DNA of 64,000 nucleotides from Gracilariopsis chorda (GCA_003194525.1 NBIV01000025.1:406262-470261); one strand, 5' to 3'. Positions 1 to 12,280 are shown, numbered from the stretch's first letter. Made by a program: numbers and translations. The notes: generated by a model not told the origin, from the sequence alone.

Positions 1-154
1 TTTATGGGGAGTGCTTTCTTCTTCTCCTGAACTAAGTCCATCTCCCCAGGAATGCCTGCATATTTTCCATTGATGTTACTATATTCCACGGCTTCCCCTG
101 CAGGCTTGCTTCCTTCCTCCGTGCCACATAAGGTGAGGGACGGAACGGTGTCCT

Positions 155-690
155 TCAAGGGGGTTTTATCTTCCTTATCGAGGGATATAAGGGACAGAGC
201 GTCCACTGCCCATGTTTCACGCCTGAGCAGTGGAAGATATCAAACTCGTACTCCAGCAGGTGCAACCTCCAGCGTTCCAAGCGTCCAGAAGCGTCCGTCA
301 ATGACAATATCCACTTTGGCAGAGCATGATCAGTCCTCGAGGTCAAGCGAGTACCCTCCAAGCAGGGGCGCAGTAGTAGTACTGCCCACACGATAGCGAG
401 ACATTTCCGCTCGGAGGTGGAGTGGTTCCGCTCCGCCTGGGGGAGGCTACGACTCTAGTGCCTATTGGCTGCAGTCCACCTTCCAGTTGTTCCTGTACGA
501 GAGCGCATCCTACCTGGTACTTACAGCTGTCCGTATCTAAAACCATGCGTCCGTGCAGTTTTGGTAGAACTAATATCAAAGGTTCAATCAGCTTCCTCTT
601 CAGAATGTGGAATGCTTCGTACTTCTCGTCCGTCAAGGTGCCATTCTGCGTCGGTTTATCTTTTTCCGAAATGCATTTCAATGGGGCCAC
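155..690 (-). pseudogene. RNase H domain of gypsy copy A
   Basis: Two overlapping minus-strand frames (343-690 and 155-391) give a gypsy RNase H region. It starts with a segment reading FHILKRKLIEPLILVLPK, followed by a tether region containing LDTDSCKYQVGCALVQEQ, where the Asp belongs to the RNase H active site. It ends with TDHALPKWILSLTDASGRLE and a short LEYEFDI stretch, typical just before the integrase. The frame shift near 390 breaks the domain. It is fossil coding sequence, not an active gene. Confidence 0.8.
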
Positions 691-693
691 TAT

Positions 694-1420
694 TCAAGAA
701 AACTTAGGGACAAAACTGTGAAAGACAATGCACAAACCTAGGACGGAACGTATTTCTGTCTGGTGCGTGGGCGGTATGGCCTCCTTGATGGCATCTTGAG
801 TCTTGCTTGATTCCTGTAGCCGACCGGGGAGCACTGCGTGTCCCAGTAAATCCACAGAGAACCTGAAAAAGAAACACTTCTCCAGCTTCAGGGTTAGGGC
901 AACATCCTTCAAGAGTTGGAAGACGTTTCTCACATGCGTGAAGTGCTCCTCCACGTTGAAGGGGTAGATGATGACGTCGTCAATGTATACAAGGACGTAC
1001 TGCCACGTCACCTTTGACAGGATTATGTCCACTGCCCACAGGAATAAGGCTGGGGCGTTTTTCAATTCGAAAGGCATCCTTAAGAATCTGAATATGCGAC
1101 AGTGGATGGTTAACTTTGTCTTGCTCTTATCAACTTCGTCTATCTCGATTTGCCATTATCTACTATTGGCGTCCAGAGTAGATAATACCGATGCATCGAC
1201 TAGGGAATCCATACATTCATCCATGCCGGATATCAGTTAGGAATCCCGCACGGGTACCTCATTCAGGCGCCTGTAATCGGTAAGAAACCTCACCTATGCA
1301 TCTTTCTTCTTTGCGAACACCACCAGGGAGGCCAGCTTGGAGGTAAACACCTCAATTACACCCTTGTCCAACATGAGTTGGATCTCTTCACGCTTGAAAT
1401 CGCGTGTATGGGGTCTGGCT
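694..1420 (-). pseudogene. Reverse transcriptase domain of gypsy copy A
   Basis: Minus-strand translation from about 1420 gives a gypsy RT start (EEIQLMLDKGVIEVFTSKLA), then a DYRRLNE block, an LSTLDAN block, then in 694-1077 the MPFELKNAPALF block and the catalytic-type box YIDDVI. Stop codons interrupt the reading before and after the DYRRLNE block. The YxDD box is intact, but the polymerase cannot be made as one chain. Confidence 0.85.
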
Positions 1421-1535
1421 CTCCTTGGTAGTTGATGTACTGGTTTCTACTCAGGTTTTAACTGGATCCGGTGCTTGGTCAAGTTCACTTGGCCCAAACG
1501 ACCGGACCACATATTTTCAAAGGTGGATAACATCT

Positions 1536-2160
1536 CTATTGGTCTTTGGCGATACTTTGCGGATTCTTCGCCAATTTGGAGCTTCTCCTGCCATGGGGCA
1601 GGGGTGCTTCCTTACGAAGCGAAGGTGGAGAATCAGTTTTCATTACAGTGACAGTTTCCAATACGGCGAGGTATTTCTTTGGCGGGATTTGAGCCATTCC
1701 TGTAGGCGTGGGCAGAGCTTTCCCCACTACGGTGCCCTTGTGGAACCTTAAAGAAGACTCCTTAAGGTTGGCAATGACAACCCTGAAGAGAATGGTTGGC
1801 ACTATTTCCATGAAACCATTCGCCATCAAGAAGTGGTTGCCTCGTAATAAAGTGAGGGCACCCCTGCAAGAGGTACAAAACTGACGTCGATGATTGCACC
1901 CAGACTTCAGCCTGGCTCCTCGCGGGTATCTCAACAATTTTCACTACGCGGAGTTTGTTAGACTGCGTCTCCTTTGGAAGTCTACCCACTTGATGTGCAT
2001 TTGCGTCGGGTCCCGGAGATCCTGACAAGATAAGTACAGGGGCAGCACTACGAAATTTCACCCTCCGCAGGCGTGGGTAAACAGCGCGCACATACCGGTG
2101 CACAGAAGAAGTCCCCAGTGTGCAGCGTGCGGCAAAGTTTGTCACCACCAGGAACCACAT
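1536..2160 (-). pseudogene. Protease-RT linker of gypsy copy A
   Basis: Two overlapping minus-strand frames (1762-2160 and 1536-1937) carry the region between protease and RT. One frame has a VRAVYPRLRRVKF segment that follows the protease core, then VEIPARSQAEVWVQ. The other has MANGFMEIVPT and FRVVIANLKESSLRFHKGT. This pattern (an IPxRSQ segment, then vaNl...lhkGt) is typical of the gypsy pol linker. The frame is broken near 1900. Confidence 0.65.
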
Positions 2161-2220
2161 TCTAACCTTTAAGGATCTTACACGTAGATATAAAGGCAGA
2201 GTCTCGAGGATGTTTAACGT

Positions 2221-2508
2221 TTACCGCAAGGCATCGGGCACCGTTGGCAGTTTGTCTGTCCTTAAGAAGTTCAGGGCCGACCTGGGGATCATGTCGACAT
2301 GTACCAGGTTTGGACCGGCGCCTGTGTCGGAGATAGGACGTGTGGTGGTTGATGCGAGAGAAGTGCCTAAAGAATCAAATACTTTATATTTCTCGCGTTG
2401 GAGCAGATATACTGATTTCTCCAAGGTGGTGGATAGGTCCGCTGAAAATGGAGGGTCCAGCGATTTCGTTGGTTTTTGGTGGGGGTGGGTCCAGCTATTC
2501 CGTTGCAA
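2221..2508 (-). pseudogene. Retropepsin domain of gypsy copy A
   Basis: The minus-strand frame contains DTGAGPNLVHVDMIP, the D-T-G-A active-site loop of a retroviral-type aspartic protease. The catalytic Asp codon is at about 2326-2328. The rest of the domain continues in another frame toward 2160. It sits between gag and RT, as expected for Ty3/gypsy. Confidence 0.75.
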
Positions 2509-3443
2509 GTTTGCGCAAGGATTCCCCTTTTTCTAAGAGGCGACTTCTACTGCGCTGAGACTCGACGGAAAAAAGCCACGCAGACCGTTTACGCACGGTC
2601 CTGAGGGGTTTCCTGGGTGGAGGGTATCGGAGTTCCAGGCGCTGCGTTCGGTTGCAGTGGTGCAACCGGTTTCAAAGCTTTCCCTTCCAAGTAGATAGGA
2701 GCTGCAGCCAAATCAGCCGGTCCCTGCTTAGGTATTTCCGGGACTGGTTGAGCGGCGTTCTTCATTGGGGTGCGGTATCCATAACGACCTTGAGGGGAAC
2801 GGATATCGCCATAAGTGGGATGGTAAATATGATTCTCCGAATAGGTGTCTTTCGCTGCTGGGAAATTCTTCTACCTCTCCTGACGTATGGCGGCTCTCAT
2901 TGCCGGGGTGAAAGTGGTGCACTGCACCAGTTTTTGGGACAAGTATATACTACAAGGTGGTGGATAACTTCAAGGATTTGCGAAGCGGACGTTCCTAATG
3001 GATCCTGCTGAGGTTTATGAGGTGGGTGACCACGATTTCCCTGAACGGGACGGTGCCCTTTGGTATGAAGCAAAGCTGAGAGAAAGGGCGTTTTACTCAT
3101 GGTCGATCGCTGGATCGTCAGCGTCTCATGAGCTGTTGGTGTCTAACGTAAAGGCCATAGCCGTGCAATTCCTTCAGGCGGAGAGTTTGCCCAAAAGTGG
3201 AGCGTGGCTTCGCTGTGCAACGCAGTGGGTGTCCTCGTAGGATTACGCAAAGCGCACTAACTTCGTATAGGTGGTCCGAGGATGCGTGGTCAAATGGTTG
3301 GGCCCCCTTGCGCGTATCGAAGAGAAGAGTCCCTCGACGAGCAGCGAATGTAACCGCCATTCTGAGTACACGTTTCCGCACCTTAGGGCCTTGCTTCAGA
3401 GTTTCTGGGAAATTTTCGTTTTGGTTCTTCCGGTGCTCTGCCG

Positions 3444-3905
3444 TTAAGAGGTGACGTCAGCGTCGGCAACCCCAAGCAACCCTTCTTTGGCGTACCATTT
3501 GAGGAGGACGTTGACCATCTCGGGGTACATCGTCAGCTCTTCCGTTCCAGGATTGTAAACAATGGCACTTTCTCCTGTGAGGCGGGGTCGCACGAGTGAT
3601 TGTGCCCCTCCAGTGGAGTAGAACTGAAAGCACCACACGGCGGCACCTTCATGCACGCCGTTGGTGTTACACGCCGAATGGAAGCGTGTATGGAACTTCA
3701 GCACTGAGATGGGATCTTCGCATGCAAACTTGTATTCTTTCATTTGAATATCCATTTGGCGCTGAATCATCGTAAGTCGTTTAGCGACCGACGTTACGTA
3801 AAGAGTGGGGCGATCATTGAACCTGTAGGTTTCATAATCCACCACCATGGCGAGTAGATCGTCTAACGGGACGATCTTCCTGACCCTTTGTCGTTTCTCC
3901 TTCAT
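3444..3905 (-). pseudogene. Gag core of gypsy copy A
   Basis: This is a 153-residue minus-strand frame. It shares a block beginning VDYETYR and a later DPIS-type segment with the gag of copy C (17,248-17,532), where the reading is VDYETYRLRNR and EPISMIDFL. The shared order and spacing support a common gag family even though the copies have diverged. The upstream part (to about 4260) is serine/acid-rich and low in complexity, like a gag N-terminus. No zinc knuckle is clearly readable in the degraded stretch 2560-3440. Confidence 0.65.
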
Positions 3906-4065
3906 AGGCCTATCGTCCTCTGAGTTGTTGTCGGAATCGGAGCCCGCACTACTCTCAGAGTCGGAGTGTCTTCTATGTCTTCTTCTGCACCTCCGTTTTT
4001 GGTTTCGTTCTTCTTAAGTGGTGTCTGGGGAAATACTCTCCGCTATCGCTATTCACCACCGGAGT

Positions 4066-4238
4066 AGTATCCTGTCCTCCTCTCCGAAGGTGAATTTTGT
4101 CGTGAACAGTATCCTGTCCTCCTTCGTGGGGTGTCAGATCCAAACGGTTCATAGCGATATTTCTAAGGCTTCTCCGTTTCCTTTCGGCGGTGTCGTGTCC
4201 TTCTCCGGAGCAAGGAATGGCAGTATCCTGTTCTCCTC
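4066..4238 (-). repeat. Three spaced copies of a 15-17 bp motif in gag 5' region
   Basis: The motif agtatcctgtcctcc occurs at 4066 and 4108, and a one-base variant occurs at 4222. On the minus strand it encodes a repeated acidic tag, (E/K)-(E/D)-(D/N)-R-I-L. The spacings are 42 and 114 bp, both multiples of three, which fits repetition at the protein level in the gag N-terminus of copy A. Confidence 0.6.
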
Positions 4239-6179
4239 TGCCCGGCGCTACCTTAGTTGTTGATATAGGGAACCTCTCCTGTACGAAAAATGCACAATGA
4301 AACGCAGCTACTGGTTGTAGCTGTGTGATTTGGAAGCGAATCTCTGCTCATATAAAATCAGATATAATTTCTAAGAAATCGACTGAGTCCAAGGGAACGT
4401 CTGACGTGCAGTGCGCACTTTCGATCGCAACCTCTTCCACCAGGGCGTTATGGCGGATTCCAAGATGCGCTTCGACACCTGCAGGAATCCGTTCGGCGCG
4501 CTGTTACGAGAGCCAATTGGTGAGGCGTGGGGCCATAGACTCTATAAATGTATCGAGTTCTATAGCACTCTGGGCATGGGCCTCCTAAGGCGGTGGCCAT
4601 TGTGACGATATCTGGGGTTCTTCAACGTTCACTGCGGCATTCTACTGAAGCGTGGCGGGGGTATGCGCTGTTTTAGGGTCATGTAGGCTCCTTACGCGTT
4701 ATCGGAACCGTTCGACATGGGATCTGGCATTCTCTACGAGACCTTTAGATTCATCCAGCATGGCTGTGGGTCGTTGAGGGGCGCTGAGTGTGCTGCGTCC
4801 ACCCTGGGAGCCCGGCCCTTGAGGAGCCTGAGAGGGTGTTTACGGGATATGTTCTTGGGGGTTCATAGAGAAGTAGGTGGGAGTGATTAGCTTCCACTTC
4901 AGAATCAGCTTAAAGCCAGATTCGACTACGAGGAAGGGCCAGTCGTTGCAAGTGTAGAGCTTATCTGTCGCGCTCCGTTAGATAAACCTTAAGGAAAGAA
5001 TCTTCGAGTTCATAAGACCAGTTGTGGTACTGCCAGTGGTGAGCACAACGTTCGTAAAATAGGACTTTTACATTCGGCCTAACAGATGGGTTCCAATGGG
5101 TTGCCGTTTCCTCACTATAAAAGCGGCAACCAGGGAAATCCTGAAAGGACATCCGCAAGCACCAAGCGGAAATAGGGTTCACTGGGCGGGCGATAATCCT
5201 ACAGGCGCTGGTATGGGACGTACTGGGTATTGGCGGCTTGAAAACAACACCTAGAGTATGAAGTAGTAGTGTACCTGAAGGTGAGTATCACCATATTGAA
5301 CCATACAAACTAGAACAAGACTCGATGGTGCTTGCTTTACTTTACTGGAGGTGGAGCTCCAGCGGCCCATTATATGCAGTGCTGCGATCTGACCTCGACC
5401 GAAACTATCTACTTTACACTATAAAAATCTTTATTAGGTCATTATATCTAATTGAAATACAGGCCGCTGGAACGATTCCTCTGGAGGGGTGTGCTACGTG
5501 GCACCAGTTAGAAAATACAAATAATCCCTTAGGAATCTTCCGTAACAGCCCATCCTTAGGAGCATGCATAGTACCCACTGTACTACAAGTAGAAGTACCC
5601 TGCTCGGTGTATCCGTTCATTCCCTTCTCAGATCATATAATACGAAAAAATCCGTCCACAGGTCGATACTTGCACTATGCAATACGAATAACACGTCTGG
5701 TGAAACCAAAACGGTCTATTCAACCGGTTTAAATAACCCGTTTCACTTTTCTTGTGATGTGTATTTCGCAAAGAAGCGGTTAACCATGTTCGTTGATGAA
5801 TTAGCTCCTAAAGTACTAGTGCTCATTGCGCGACACCGTGAATATAATAGAAAGAGCTCATACGTTGAACTGGTCGAGCATGCTTAAGTTGAGAAAAAAA
5901 CTCACCATACACGGAGTCCACCGAAACGCCAGGGGCTGCAACCCTTGAAGTGTAGAAACTATATTGAGTGGGACAAGAAATCCGTGATCGCACATCGTAC
6001 TTCAAAGTCTGACGTAGAAAGCGAACGAACTACGGAAATCCGTTGGCTACCACTGGTGAACAGCAGGTGAATCCTACAGAGGAAGTCGAGAAGCTTGATG
6101 TGGGCAATGTCGCTCACTCTCACAGTGATAAACTACAGAATATGCTTCGTGAACTTACCGCCGTGTTGGACAGTTCCAT

Positions 6180-6900
6180 TCGAACCATAGGAATAAAAGA
6201 GCACCGTATTGAGTTACGACGGAACACTAGGCCAATTGCACAGCATCCCTCCGTATTAAGGTGGACCAAAAGCCCGTGAAGAACAAATATCTCAATTTGA
6301 GAAGATGTTGCACGCTGGCATCATCGAACCAGCCTAGTCACTCTAGGCTGGGCTAGTAATTCTTCTTCCAAAATTGGATAGATGGCGGAGATGTTGTAAG
6401 GATTAACCACTTCTTAACACAGTTACCGTCAAAGAAGTTCACCGGAACCCTCGGATGGGCGAGTACATCGACTCCATAGGAATGCTACGGTTTTCAACGC
6501 TCTTGACGCCAATTAGGGTTATTGGCAACCTCCCATCCAACAAGAAGACCGAGACAGAACTGCTTTTATACGTCACCAAATACTACATTGTCTTAAACGA
6601 ATTCCTTACGGGTTAAAAATGCAACTATCACGTTTCAACGAGCGATACATATTTTACTAGCTAGGTTATCCTGCCTGATATATCTCTACGTTATGATCGT
6701 GTTCTCCAATAACTTATATGATCACTTAACGCATTTGCAGAAGGTCGTGCATATGCTGCAAGATGCAGAGATTAGCTAACACTCAAGAAGTGCAATTTCT
6801 GTACCGACTCGGTAAAGAATCTTGGACATATATTCCGCCAGAGTCAGCTCTCGACAGGCGAGGTATGAGTTCACTCCCTGAAGATCGCAAAAGATCCAAG
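6180..6900 (+). pseudogene. Reverse transcriptase domain of gypsy copy B
   Basis: Plus-strand frames give an EHRIELRRNTRPIAQHP segment (RT N-terminal block), then a block ending MLHAGIIEPA, a degraded FSTLDAN/GYW block near 6495-6530, and downstream pieces reading HLQKVVHMLQDAEI and LGHIFRQSQLS in different frames. The catalytic YxDD box is not readable. The identification rests on block order and similarity to the same blocks in copy A. Confidence 0.6.
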
Positions 6901-6959
6901 TACGCAAACGGAACTACGATCATTTCTTTGACTTTGTAACGTGTTTCGCTGGTTTGTAA

Positions 6960-7557
6960 TCTCGTGAAGCTTGCAACATCTCTGAATGCCCTCCTGAAGA
7001 AGAGCAAACCAGTTAAAATGGAACTTTTTGTGAATGCTAAATCGTCTGCTTTCAGGATTCATATCAAGGCCGTGGCGTTTTCACGAATATTGGCGCTGCC
7101 AAGTCTTGGTATACTCCATGAAGCTGATACTGACGCCAGTGATAGACAGGTTGGTTTTGTGCCATTTCATGTCAACAAAGGATTTTAAATCGGGCACTAA
7201 TCTCTGGAATTAAACGTGCACAAATGTAACTACATAGCTTTTGAAAAAGCATGTCTCGCTTTTGAGAGGGCGCTTGCCACTCTCCGGCTACATCTTATGG
7301 GAACTTATTCTATGGTACATATCGATGACTCCTGTCTCCGTTAGCTCATCAAGATTGCGGACCCGTCGGGACGGCTCATGCGTTGGCGCTTTCGACTCTC
7401 GGAACTTGATTTCAAAAGTACTTTATAGAAGTGGAACCTTTAACATGCAAGCCAACGCGTCCTTCCACGTTGGAACCACTTCAGAAGCAAAACATGTCAA
7501 TGATCTCGAGATACCACGTTTTGTGATTGAGAACGACGAACAGAATACCAAGGACTG
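6960..7557 (+). pseudogene. RNase H domain of gypsy copy B
   Basis: The frame at 6964-7188 carries ALPSLGILHEADTDASDRQV, the RNase H start with its Asp. Later, frames to 7557 include a degraded EKACLAFERALATLR stretch and a YRSGTFNMQANA stretch that matches the end of gypsy RNase H (normally ...hr.G..N..ADaLSR). The frame breaks at about 7190 and 7330. Confidence 0.6.
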
Positions 7558-7739
7558 ATCAGACTACATTTGTGACGATGTGCTCTCTTCTGAGACTTCG
7601 GAGCCCATGACAGAATGCTTCTTAATGCCTATTACTCCGGACGGTTAGACTTGCGAACGAAAATGGGACACCTTATGTACACAGATTTGCGCTTACCTCA
7701 TTGGAGGATATGAATTACCTTTTTCGGAGAACGATCAGG

Positions 7740-8860
7740 AATATATTTTCAGCTTGGTTAGTTCTTCTCCACAGATGGTGGTACCTCACTCCTTACATAG
7801 ACGGGTTCTTCAATTTTCTCACTATGTGAAATTTGGAGCACATCCATAGGGTAGAGAGTTGTATCGGAATTTCTATAGAGATTTCTATTGGCCCTCCATG
7901 GGGTTTGACTGCTATGCAGATCACTGCTCTTGTACAGAATGTTCTAAGAACAATGTGAATATACGGAAATACTCTAAGAAGTTGACGCTGTTCCCATCTT
8001 GAGCAACGTGAGAATTCTTGGCCATCAATATACTCGGCCAGTCGATTCGAGCGCAGCGAAGGAGCCGCTACCTGCCTCTAATAAACAACCAGTTCCCTAA
8101 CCTTGTACGGAGGGTGCCACTTAGATGGATAACTGCTGCAGCGATGGCACAAGCTTCTGTCACCCACCGGATATTAGTTTAGGGTCAAACCGTCGATGTA
8201 TTCTCAGACAATGATCTTCAGTTTACGTCAGAGTTCTTTCATGACGTCTTTCGGATTCTTAATGTTAGAGGTATGTTCGTCACAACGTATCAATCGCAGG
8301 GTAATGGAAAAATGGAACGATTTGATCGTGCGAGGTTTAGCACATTACCATTCTGTGTTGGGGATCATCCCAATCATTGGGACCTGTATACCGATGCAGG
8401 TACGTATGCCTACAATATCAAGGTACATCGGGTCATGTCATTTTCATCTTTTGAGTGGGTGCTGTCGCTAATTCCACCCCCAGTGGCAATTGAGGCCCAG
8501 CCAAATTTGTCAGCGTACCCTTCCTTTTGATTACACAGAAACTACAGGAAAGCATGGTTAAAAAAGATGGTATCCGTTGCGTGGAAAGCTATAGAAAGAG
8601 CTCAACTTACGTTTAACAGAGATTTCGAGGGCAAGCTCTGTAAACTGCTACTGCAGAGTAACACAAATGACATTGTTTTCGTTCGTAAGTAGTATAATAA
8701 TCCTGAAAAGGAAAACCAGAATAAATTATCTCCAATGATGGACGGATCCTACGGCCTGGTATTAACTGCCAACGACACAGTCTTCCTGGGCCCTTAAGAA
8801 AAACAATAATAGGTTTCATGTGACCGAGGTAATTTATCTCCTCACCCTCATCCGACACCT
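7740..8860 (+). pseudogene. Integrase domain of gypsy copy B
   Basis: An HHCC-type zinc finger is readable near 7800-7960 (two His, then a CSCTEC pair preceded by a YWPSM block). The catalytic core follows: an AINILG segment where Asp is normally present, a VFSDNDLQFTSEFF block with the second Asp, and a QGNGKMERF block with the Glu. A C-terminal MDGSYGLV-like stretch occurs near 8735. Because the first catalytic Asp reads Asn, and stops interrupt the frame, the enzyme is dead. Confidence 0.65.
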
Positions 8861-9074
8861 GACACTACGCATACCTCCAAAGATAATTTGGACTCAGAAG
8901 ACCTGCTCGTGGTTTTTTCTCCATCCCAACCAGCAACTATACCGCCTACGGATGGTGGTTTATACTATTCACCAAAGGACACGGATCTTCGTCTCCAGAA
9001 CAATTCCAGGGATATCCTGGATCACTTCACTAGAGTTAACACGCCACCCACATTATTCGCTCCCATGTCTTCGC

Positions 9075-9095
9075 CTAAGGAGGGGGAGTGAGGTG
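9075..9095 (+). other. Candidate polypurine tract at 3' end of gypsy copy B
   Basis: A purine run (aaggagggggagtgagg) lies just after the last integrase-like coding remnant. In gypsy elements such a tract primes plus-strand synthesis immediately upstream of the 3' LTR. A matching 5' LTR was not found, so the assignment is tentative. Confidence 0.35.
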
Positions 9096-9099
9096 CATT

Positions 9100-10599
9100 C
9101 GCAGTCGATTTATAAGCGTCACAAGAGAATATTATTCCTGAGCACGAAAAGATTAATAGTGAAGTGCGAGAAGTGGACGTTGAACCCTGCTATCAACACG
9201 GGAACCCCACAGGTAAAAGGCCCTATAATTCAAGTCACTTCTGTAACAGCGCCTTTTCCAGTGGCTTGCCTGCTGAAATCAGGACTTCGCAATACCGATA
9301 ACACACAAGACGTTGCTCTTTGGACTAGTGGTCAACCACGTCCGGTGTCTGCCGACCCTGAATTGTGCTATCTTCACTAATACAGTGATCCAGATCTGCT
9401 TTACACCACATTCTGGTGCTTGCAATTCTCTGCCGATGGGAAGAACGAGGCTTTCGTGGAACTCTTGAAGAGGTAGAGAGTTGAGACGTGCCCCATGGCG
9501 TGTGGGACGTTCACGCGCAACATGCGTCACAAAGGAGCTAGTATAAGTCTGAGCACGTAACACACTTACATCTTCGCGAAGCACTGAGGTGAAGAAGTAA
9601 TGGACACCGTACCCGTGTACACAACAACTCGCAGCACCCGTCAGCAAGAGCTTACCTGAAGTGGCACAGGCATTTTGGGGACCTCCGGTGGTGACGCTCA
9701 TCCAATCAGGGTATAGTTTCACGAAAGGTAGCTGGCCCATCCGCCTCCATGCGCATGGAGTGCGGCACACGCGTATCTTTGTCAAACGGTAGTCCCCACC
9801 CTGTGAGGTTGCCCAAGTTTTGGAAACTTCTGTTTGCCAGTTATTGACTGTTGAGAACTCACGTGAGGATTCAGTACTCAGAAACACAAGTTCTATCTGA
9901 CGATATCTTCAATTTTACGCTACGAAGACAATTTCAAGTCCTTGGTGACCGAGAAGCGGAATACCCTCGTTCCGGGTTTGCGAGGAGTCTTTTGGTATCT
10001 CTGAAGTGTTCTTCCTTACAAGAGTCGATCATGTCCCATGTGAAAGCGGACACTTATTCCCGATAAATCGACATCGAATGCATCTCCGGCCACGAATATG
10101 ACCCACCAGGGGTGGGTTATTATCCAGTCGGTTGTTATGGATACCATCCGGACGAGTACACGAAGGAACCCATCGAATACCAGCCTAGGCCTAAAGTGCT
10201 GCAATATCACCAAAAGACTGGGACATCCATATCAGTAACGGTGGGTAGAGCTCAAGTACTGTAGAACCGTACGCGGTCCACGAAAGATATATCAAGACTG
10301 CGAAGCTAAAAAGATCGAAGAAAGATAGAAATTGAAATAATGTCCTCACGGATTGAACACGAAGCCGATTAAATTTAGCAACTAGAAGAATACCGAATTA
10401 ATAAACTGGATTATTGGTTCAAAGAAGATAAGTCGTGCTGATGAAGGACACTATGAAAGGGAGAATGCTCAAAACGGATGAAGAAAGAAGTACGAAGAAC
10501 GACACGTGTGGTTTAGTCTAGAAGCTATCGCAAAATTGATCACTGAGACGTAAAGGTCAGAATACTCAGTACACGTTATCCCAACGAAGGGCCCACAAC
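9100..10599. other. No recognisable gene
   Basis: This stretch holds several open frames (the longest, minus 9279-9887, has 202 codons) but none shows a motif I recognise. It lies between gypsy copy B and the Helitron relic, and may include LTR sequence of the former and 5' non-coding sequence of the latter. Confidence 0.4.
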
Positions 10600-10713
10600 A
10601 GAGTGAGTGGTTGACTACATATAGCTCCCTATGGCGAAATTCACGACCCCTTTGGTTAAGCAACATATATTTCATCAAGGGATGCAAACAAACGAGACGA
10701 AAGGAGCCCAACA

Positions 10714-12000
10714 TGGGCAGAAGACTCTGAGCGAAGACTTTACACCAATAATGTACTGCTGAACTCTGGTACTCTTCTTCAGAAATGGTTGCTTCGTAAT
10801 AGCACAAAAATTGAAGACTTAAGAATTCGTCACTTGGAAACAGAACAGATAAGAATGGTTGAAGAACGGGAACTGCGGGCTGCAACCCATACCGGAAGAG
10901 ATGAACTTGGCCCTCCAGGTAAACTCTTCCTTCCAGGTAATCACAAAAACTCTCCGGCGTACTGGAGACAAAAAAGACTGGATGTGCAAGCAGTAGTTGC
11001 TCGACTGGTCTATCCGACGCTTTTCGTCACAGTCACAATGAACGTATGGCGGGAATAGAAAAAAAGGCTAAGTATGGACAACGAAAACACCGGAGCATTT
11101 TCTCCACGGGTAGGCAGAAGCCGTCCTTTTGATAGACCAGATCATATTGCAAGAGTGTACAACGAGGATGCAAATTAAGTCATGAAGGATCTACAAATTA
11201 ATTCAGAAGAGCTCTTTGGTTTAAAATGCATTGGGATTGCCGCCAGACTTTAGTTCCAGTAGAGAAATACTCCACATCATCACATTCTTCTTTGGTTGGA
11301 AGGGGGTGCGATTGAAGATCCTGAGATCATTGAAACTTTGATCAAAGCCAAACTGCCTCGAGGTGACTCTACTGAGGACCATAAGCTCCAAATATTGGTG
11401 AAGAAATTCAATATGCACAGATACTCTCCATATTGCCGTGGTCGTACGTCTGACTGGAGGGGCAAATGTTTGGTATGATCGACAAGAAATTGTGGCTGAA
11501 ACAACGATAAATGATTACACAAACCGAGTGCCCTATCGAAGAAGAAAGAAAGAAGATTTGAAAGTGGTTTCCTACAATACAGATCTCACAATAAAGTACA
11601 AGGCTCACATCAATGGTAAAAGAACCCAAGGTGGGAGCGCTGTAGCATATCTGATGAAGTGTGCTTTCAAGAGTGCCAAAGAACAGGATTTGGTTGTATC
11701 AAATCGAACGAAAACCCAATCAAGTGCACAGGGAAACCTGCTTCAAAATGGGATCAGGGCGTACATGAAAGCAAGAGTGGTGCGTGTGGTTGAAGCTGCA
11801 TGGAAGCTCTTTGAGTTCAGGCATGTTCGCTTCAATCAAATTGTACAGGCATTTGACATACATCTCCATGGAAAGCGATAGGTTTTGATTCGAAACGTAT
11901 GACTGCCTAGAAGTCTGAAGTCTTCCCTGCTCGAAAAATATTTCAAAGGACCCTCCTGGTACATGAAGGTGGACCAGATGACCTACTACGAGGCAAACGC
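10714..12000 (+). pseudogene. Helitron Rep (HUH endonuclease) pseudogene
   Basis: This is the rolling-circle Rep region of the relic. The HUH motif (PHHHILLWLEGG, about 11,265-11,310) is kept, but the second of the two catalytic tyrosines is lost. Where the intact family member reads YLMKY, this copy reads YLMKC, with the Cys codon tgt at 11,660-11,662. In-frame stops and one frameshift also prevent expression. Relatedness to the 59.5 kb copy is clear by eye over more than 300 residues. Confidence 0.85.
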
Positions 12001-12008
12001 TGAAGAAA

Positions 12009-12212
12009 ATGATAATTGACGTTCGAACAAAGTGTTTTTCGTCGGGCCTGTTTTATGTCGGACTCTCGCGTGTGGGAGCATCTGATAATGCATTAATGCT
12101 TCATAATCAAGACGAAATGCCTCAAGATGCGCATGATTTCCATGCAATGCCGGTAACCATCAAAACTTCTTTTCTACAAGAAGCGGTAGACTTTTTAGAT
12201 GGGCGTCATTAA
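12009..12212 (+). pseudogene. C-terminal fragment of PIF1-like Helitron helicase
   Basis: A 67-residue frame contains DVRTKCFSSGLFYVGLSRV, the last conserved block of PIF1-family helicases (the family normally reads ...F..GQlYVAlSRv...). It follows directly on the Rep remnant, so about a thousand codons between Rep and this block have been deleted. It ends 12,212, shortly before the GC-rich hairpin at 12,281-12,310. Confidence 0.75.
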
Positions 12213-12280
12213 TTTGACAGAGTTTAGTTCATGTGTAAATCAAAATTTGTGCGGATATCTTATGCAAACCTTCCACCACG

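Larger units (their letters stand above)
1..4260 (-). mobile_element. Ty3/gypsy LTR retrotransposon, copy A (decayed, left end outside window)
   Basis: Reading the minus strand from about 4260 down to 1, the order is acidic gag N-terminus, gag core, protease, a linker, reverse transcriptase, RNase H. This is the Ty3/gypsy order up to RNase H. Integrase would lie beyond the left edge. Every domain is recognisable, but the frame changes several times and there are in-frame stops, so this is a dead copy. I could not find paired LTRs or a primer-binding site. Domains are listed separately. Confidence 0.85.
5300..9100 (+). mobile_element. Ty3/gypsy LTR retrotransposon, copy B (decayed)
   Basis: Plus-strand pol remnants follow in order: RT (about 6180-6900), RNase H (about 6960-7557) and integrase (about 7740-8860), with a purine-rich tract at about 9075-9095 where the 3' LTR would start. 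Stops and frameshifts occur every 50-150 bp, so this copy looks older than copy A. It lies in the opposite orientation to copies A and C. The left end is a guess; 5300-6040 has no recognisable domain. Confidence 0.75.

Noticed and set aside
9279-9887. 202-codon minus ORF
   Set aside because: No recognisable domain and it lies in LTR/transposon debris; length alone is not enough.
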